NCBI GenBank assembly: GCA_023416335.1
Contig: JAEZHY010000006.1
Span: forward strand, 1 to 18,698
Source of the DNA: Pseudomonadota bacterium
GTDB lineage: Bacteria > Desulfobacterota > Syntrophobacteria > Syntrophobacterales > Syntrophobacteraceae
DNA: 18,698 nucleotides
Direction of reading: 5' to 3'
Shown here: piece by piece, positions 15,644 through 18,698 of the stretch
Numbering within the stretch: position 1 is the first letter of the stretch
Layout: each line of letters begins with the position of its first letter
Made by a program: the position numbers and the translations under genes
Notes under the pieces: model-generated
The model's input: only the letters and a program-made list of their open reading frames with translations
The model's database searches: none
Told to the model about the DNA's origin: nothing

Positions 15644-15683
15644 CCTCTACGCACACTCTACTTAGTTTACCTCCAAATTGATG

Positions 15684-15708
15684 TCCCGGCACAGTAGTCC
15701 GGCCGGGA
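15684..15708. repeat. inverted repeat between the DUF1573 gene and cysC
   Basis: TCCCGGC and GCCGGGA form a perfect 7-bp GC-rich stem with an 11-base loop, 41 bp after the lipoprotein stop and 51 bp before the cysC ATG. Only a short T-run follows about ten bases later, so it may be a weak terminator or attenuator. Confidence 0.4.
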
Positions 15709-15758
15709 ATCACCCGCCTTTTACTCATCGAGCCAACATTCAAACCGGAGTGAGAACG

Positions 15759-16433
15759 ATGGACGTCAAAGTCAAAGCGACAAACGTTGTCTGGCATTGC
15801 AGTCAAATATCTCGCAAAGAACGTGAATCTCTTCTTGGACAGCGCGGGGGAACCATCTGGTTGACCGGCCTGCCATCCTCCGGAAAGAGTACTACGGCGT
15901 TTGCTCTTGAGTACGAACTCGTCAAACGCGGTTTCCTTTCCTTCGTACTCGACGGCGACAATGTACGACATGGCCTGAACAAGGACTTGGGATTCTCCGC
16001 CCGGGAAAGGGAAGAAAACATCCGTCGCGTTGCCGAAGTTGCCAAGCTCTTCGCCGATGCAGGCCTCATCGTCGTAACCAGTTTCATTTCTCCGTACAGG
16101 AAAGAACGGGACTTCGCCCGTAAGATACATGCGGATGCCGGCCTCGATTTTGCGGAAATATACGTCGATACCCCCATACAGGTCTGCGAGGCACGTGACC
16201 CCAAATGCCTCTATGCAAAGGCAAGAAGAGGCGAACTCAAGGGGTTCACGGGGGTGGACGATCCGTACGAACCGCCCCTGCAACCCGAAATGATCATAAA
16301 GACGGCCGAGTTTACACCGGAATCCATAGTCGAACAAATTCTCGACTTTCTCGCGGCCTCAGGGACATTGCCGGAAACAGCGAGAACTATTCACATAACT
16401 CCGGGTACTACCTCCGGAATTAGAGCGATCTAG
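15759..16433 (+). CDS. cysC: adenylylsulfate (APS) kinase
   Basis: A 224-residue enzyme phosphorylating adenosine 5'-phosphosulfate to PAPS with ATP, in the cytoplasm. The ATG at 15759 is preceded by GGAG; the frame is open upstream to 15678 without homology or a ribosome site. The P-loop GLPSSGKST is at 37-45. DGDNVRHGLNKDLGFS (65-80) and FISPYRKERD (109-118, with Ser111 at the family's phospho-Ser position) are diagnostic. DPKCLYAKARRGELKGFTG and VDDPYEPPLQPE form the APS-binding lid and C-terminal block. Length is slightly above E. coli CysC because of a C-terminal tail ending HITPGTTSGIRAI. No cysD/cysN sulfurylase gene is adjacent, so it appears to be a stand-alone kinase, possibly supplying PAPS for sulfation or assimilation. 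Confidence 0.95.
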   Translation: MDVKVKATNVVWHCSQISRKERESLLGQRGGTIWLTGLPSSGKSTTAFALEYELVKRGFLSFVLDGDNVRHGLNKDLGFSAREREENIRRVAEVAKLFADAGLIVVTSFISPYRKERDFARKIHADAGLDFAEIYVDTPIQVCEARDPKCLYAKARRGELKGFTGVDDPYEPPLQPEMIIKTAEFTPESIVEQILDFLAASGTLPETARTIHITPGTTSGIRAI

Positions 16434-16495
16434 TCCTCTTCCCCTGTTTTTATTCTTTGCAGCAGTTTCCAACGAATTCCGTGGCCTTAGGTTTA

Positions 16496-16594
16496 TTAGT
16501 CGGGCCGGTACGGTCTGCCGGAAGCTTCGCGGTTGCACCGGTCCGTCGTTCAACTGCAGAGAAAACAGACCGTCCGGAATGGCCCAGAGACTAA
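16496..16594. repeat. long imperfect hairpin downstream of cysC
   Basis: TTAGTC-GGGCC (16496-16506) pairs with GGCCC-aga-GACTAA (16581-16594). After an internal loop, ACGGTCTG (16510-16517) pairs with CAGACCGT (16566-16573), giving 19 pairs in total. The terminal region contains a smaller CGGT-TGC-ACCG hairpin (16530-16540). No T-run follows on either strand, so it is not an intrinsic terminator. Candidate structured RNA or palindromic repeat element. Confidence 0.5.
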
Positions 16595-16677
16595 ATCCCG
16601 GTGCTTGCAATATTACGTGCTCCGCCTCACTTTGGTCGCAGACTTAGAGCATTGACATGCTCCTCAATATTTTCCAA

Positions 16678-16808
16678 CCCTGACGAAGGTTGACCACCCC
16701 TGACAAAGCCTGATAAGCCCTGATGGAAGAGAATCGCAACCCTGATTAACCCTTACAGAAGTCTTACAGTGGTCTTACAGTGGTCTTACAAGGTTGACAA
16801 AGTCTGAC
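16678..16808. repeat. phased short-motif array, 10-bp then 11-bp period
   Basis: TGAC or TGAT starts at 16681, 16691, 16701, 16711 and 16721, exactly 10 bp apart, mostly preceded by CCC or GCC. CTTACA then starts at 16752, 16763, 16774 and 16785, exactly 11 bp apart, within GTCTTACAGTG-type units. TGAC returns at 16795 and 16805. The spacing is about one helical turn, so all copies of a motif face the same side of the DNA. Confidence 0.6.
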
Positions 16809-16842
16809 ACGCGGAAGGAAATTCCCGCAATTTTCAGACTTT
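16799..16842. repeat. inverted repeat with nested stem at the end of the phased array
   Basis: AAAGTCTGA (16799-16807) and TCAGACTTT (16834-16842) form a perfect 9-bp outer stem. Inside it GCGGAA and TTCCCGC pair with one bulged C. The left arm overlaps the last TGAC of the phased array. A T-rich stretch follows at 16852-16856, so a terminator-like role on the plus strand is possible but the spacing is loose. Confidence 0.45.
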
Positions 16843-17420
16843 CGTCCGCCTATTTTTCACATTTTTCCAAAGAACAACCGGGAACTCGAGATCTTTCCCG
16901 GGGCAAAAGATTCCAACCATAAAGACAACCGCAGGATGAAATCAGCAGTCGTGAGCGGGGACCGTTCGAGGGTAGAGGGCCCGCCCTTGCCGCCCTCCGG
17001 GCTGGCTGGATATTCGTGCGCGAAGTGCGCGCAGAGGGCACCCGGGTGTAAGGGACTCCGGTTCCCCCACTCTTCTCGCATCACTTCCGAGCCATAACAT
17101 GCAGGTCTTTCAGGTAGGGAAAAAGTGGTTTTGCGTTTGTGGTACCGCAAGTGATTTTTTCTAGTTTCGAAAACACTCTCCCAAAATAAATATGAGGAGA
17201 GCACTGTCTTCCGAAGCGTGCAATCCGGATACAGCTTGCCCCCGGATCGCCATGAGCCCTGAGCCGCAGCATCCCGTGATGCCGAAGCCGATCCGTCCGC
17301 ATGGGTGACGTTCTGCTGCACAACCTTATCCATCAGGCCGAAGGTCCTTATTGATTTGATGAATGGAGATTAGCTGAGGTCAGGAAGGAAGTGTCTTCGT
17401 TCAAAAACCTTAAGAAAGTG

Positions 17421-17435
17421 TCGGATCGGATCCGA
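17421..17435. repeat. 15-bp palindrome after the coiled-coil gene
   Basis: TCGGATC-G-GATCCGA is a perfect palindrome with a one-base centre, five bases beyond the stop of the minus-strand coiled-coil gene. It may be a protein-binding site or chance; as an RNA hairpin its loop would be too tight without fraying. Confidence 0.35.
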
Positions 17436-17439
17436 ACTA

Positions 17440-17871
17440 TTATTTGTGCTCTTTCACTTTCTGTGCACCCTCTCTTATCATTCGCACATCCTCTCTCGTT
17501 TTCTGCGCCTTCTCTCTCATCACTTCCGCTTCTTCTTGCATTTTTTGCGCTTCCTCTTCCATTTCTTGCGCATCCTTCAATTTAAGCCATATTGCCTGCC
17601 ATTGTCGCTGGGCATCGGCAATGGTTTCCCGAAGTTCCTCACGGACCTGCCTGGCTTGCTCAGCAAGTTGCCTTAATTTTTCGTGTTCCACACGAGCTTC
17701 CTCGGCAACCAGCCTCAGATCTTCTGCCTCCCGCCGAACTTTCTCGGCAGCTTCCCTCAATGATTCGCCCGCCTGCCGAGCCCTTTCAGCATCCTCGCGG
17801 TGTTTCTCTGCTTTCTGCCGCTTCTGTTCAGCAACCTCGAATTTTTCCCCGGGATCGACCTTTGAGTTCAT
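17440..17871 (-). CDS. charged coiled-coil protein
   Basis: A 143-residue protein from the ATG at 17871 (MNSKVDPGEKFEV), chosen for AAAGGAG eight bases upstream; the frame is open to 17946 without a ribosome site. Nearly the whole length is Glu/Ala/Arg/Lys/Gln in heptad-like repeats (EKHREDAERARQAGESLREA, EARVEHEKLRQLAEQ, EEEAQKMQEEAEVMREKAQK), so a single long helix or coiled coil is expected. There is no signal peptide or membrane segment, so it is cytoplasmic. Only one Trp-containing break (QWQAIW) interrupts the pattern. I recognise no specific family; low complexity makes distant similarity unreliable. It lies upstream of nothing related in this window, and a CreC-like kinase gene ends 291 bp away on the same strand. 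Confidence 0.72.
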   Translation of the reverse strand: MNSKVDPGEKFEVAEQKRQKAEKHREDAERARQAGESLREAAEKVRREAEDLRLVAEEARVEHEKLRQLAEQARQVREELRETIADAQRQWQAIWLKLKDAQEMEEEAQKMQEEAEVMREKAQKTREDVRMIREGAQKVKEHK

Positions 17872-18162
17872 TGCCGTTGCTCCTTTCCATTCACTGGGGG
17901 CAAAGAACACGATTCCCATGCGAAGAAAACAATCATGAGCATACATTTTGTCTAATAGCTCATTCCATCTTTATCAAATCGCAGCACCTAATGATGGATC
18001 AGCTCAGGCTTTTCGGCAATTTGCCGGAATATTAAGTTTTTCCGAAACATGATGCGGCAGATATGATTGAGCTTTATTTAAATCTTACACCTGTCCAGCG
18101 GTATTCGGTAGTGGCGACATTCGCTAAAGTCTTTTGAGTGGGCACTTTGCACCAGACACACA
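17872..18162. other. intergenic region, 291 bp
   Basis: Lies between the end of the CreC-like kinase gene and the start of the coiled-coil gene, both on the minus strand. It holds one small palindrome, CGGCAA-T-TTGCCG (18014-18026), near AT-rich sequence. No credible gene or clear promoter is visible. Confidence 0.5.
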
Positions 18163-18698
18163 TTACCCTGGCACAACCCCGACAGCGGGAATCCGAAAGA
18201 CTGCCCGAAGGCCTCCTCCAGGGCGGTTTTCCAATCGGATGTCTCCCTGATGAAGTTCGACTACCTCTTTAACGAAGTTCAATCCCAGGCCGGTACTCTT
18301 CTTTCCCGTATCCGGCCTTTGCAGGGAGAAGAACTTGTCGAACACCTTCTCACGGGCGTATTCCGGGATGCCCGGGCCTTCGTCGTCAATTGTGACTTCC
18401 AGCATCTTGTCCGTGAGACGGATGGAGATATCAACCCGCCCTTGCGAGGGGCTGAATTCGACCGCATTCTGGATCAGATTCGATAAAGCCTGATGCAGAA
18501 GGAAGGAATTGCCTCTAACCAGGATGTCGTTGCCTGTTGCCATATTTACATTCAATTGCTTCCGGGCAATAAGAGGTTCCTTTTGCTCTATCACTGCCCT
18601 TGCAACGGCGCCGAAAGAAAGCAGCTCGATTTTGTCCAAGGACCTCTTGTTTTCGAGGGCCGAGAGTTCCAGCATTCGGTCCACGAGGTGCTGAATGC
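18163..18698 (-). CDS. creC: CreC-like sensor histidine kinase, C-terminal fragment
   Basis: A partial gene running off the right edge; about 177 residues up to the TAA at 18163-18165. The fragment begins in the HisKA dimerisation helix (HLVDRMLELSALENKR) and contains a complete HATPase domain: N-box NLIQNAVEF, G1 DDEGPGIP, F-box DKFFSLQRP, G2 STGLGLNFV. EYAREKVFDKFFSLQRP and GLGLNFVKEVVEL closely resemble the corresponding CreC segment of E. coli (DYALSRIFERFYSLPR, GLGLAFVSEVARL), which suggests CreC rather than a generic kinase. The phospho-accepting His and sensor part are outside the window. A creB-type regulator would be expected upstream, beyond the right edge. Confidence 0.82.
   Translation of the reverse strand, partial: IQHLVDRMLELSALENKRSLDKIELLSFGAVARAVIEQKEPLIARKQLNVNMATGNDILVRGNSFLLHQALSNLIQNAVEFSPSQGRVDISIRLTDKMLEVTIDDEGPGIPEYAREKVFDKFFSLQRPDTGKKSTGLGLNFVKEVVELHQGDIRLENRPGGGLRAVFRIPAVGVVPG

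Larger units (their letters stand above)
16434..17439. other. gene-poor structured intergenic region, about 1 kb
   Basis: No credible gene on either strand. A 158-codon minus frame (16857-17333) has no ribosome site, unusual composition and no domain. The left half holds a long hairpin, a phased motif array and a second hairpin, listed separately. The right half has scattered GC-rich inverted repeats: GAGGGC/GCCCTC at 16975-16997, the palindrome CACCCGGGTG at 17039-17048, CTCTCC/GGAGAG at 17176-17201 and ATCCGG/CCGGAT at 17223-17247. The density of such structures resembles dispersed non-coding repeats or regulatory RNA rather than coding sequence. Confidence 0.65.

Noticed and set aside
15609..16337. 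242-codon minus-strand open frame
   Set aside because: Antisense to cysC; the cysC frame has all APS kinase motifs.
16678..16808. CRISPR array interpretation of the short repeats
   Set aside because: Units are 10-11 bp with no spacers of 30 bp or so, and no cas genes are nearby.
16794..16822. TTGACA at 16794 as a promoter
   Set aside because: No acceptable -10 at 16-18 bp spacing and no gene close downstream; it belongs to the phased array.
16857..17333. 158-codon minus-strand open frame
   Set aside because: No ribosome site, odd composition and no recognisable domain; it crosses several GC-rich inverted repeats.

Overview
The window looks like chromosomal DNA of moderate GC from a Gram-negative bacterium of the former Deltaproteobacteria (Desulfobacterota or a relative). 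The pointers are an AgmX/PglI-type C-terminal domain on a secreted VIT/VWA protein, a REC-PAS-PAS-GAF histidine kinase whose second PAS carries a Cys-rich insert, an outer-membrane lipoprotein signal, an assimilatory APS kinase, and a possible selenoprotein. The taxonomic call is inference; there is no rRNA or tRNA to anchor it.

Left part (1-2961, plus strand): a tight cluster of the C-terminal end of a FabH-like ketoacyl synthase III, a small acyl carrier protein, a full-length class I-type PHA synthase with its Cys/Asp/His triad, and a short-chain dehydrogenase. Together they could form a self-contained condense/reduce/polymerise route running on a dedicated ACP. A secreted VIT-VWA-AgmX/PglI protein follows (3256-5637), ending at a strong bidirectional terminator (5660-5697).

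Middle (5737-8287, minus strand): a run of translation- or RNA-related genes, SUI1/YciH, YwbE and a four-S1-domain protein, followed by a mini flagellar rod-like protein and a 38-residue peptide ending in Asp-Asp-Cys-Cys-Ile-Ser. Next come a small secreted protein built of aromatic octapeptide repeats (8511-8894, minus), a thioredoxin-reductase-like flavoprotein with an altered NADPH motif (9381-10352, plus), a secreted Asp/Arg-rich protein (plus) and an M42 metallopeptidase (minus).

Right part: the hybrid histidine kinase (12356-14920), a DUF1573-type lipoprotein interrupted by one in-frame UGA (15095-15643), and cysC (15759-16433). The UGA lies exactly where the family carries the first Cys of its CGC motif. 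The frame stays open and family-like beyond it, and a hairpin of the right size and spacing for a bacterial SECIS follows. This is the most promising novelty here: a candidate selenocysteine-containing DUF1573 lipoprotein. After cysC comes about 1 kb without a credible gene. It holds a long imperfect hairpin, an array of short motifs phased at 10 and 11 bp, and a second hairpin. The window ends with a coiled-coil protein and the C-terminal part of a CreC-like sensor kinase, both on the minus strand.
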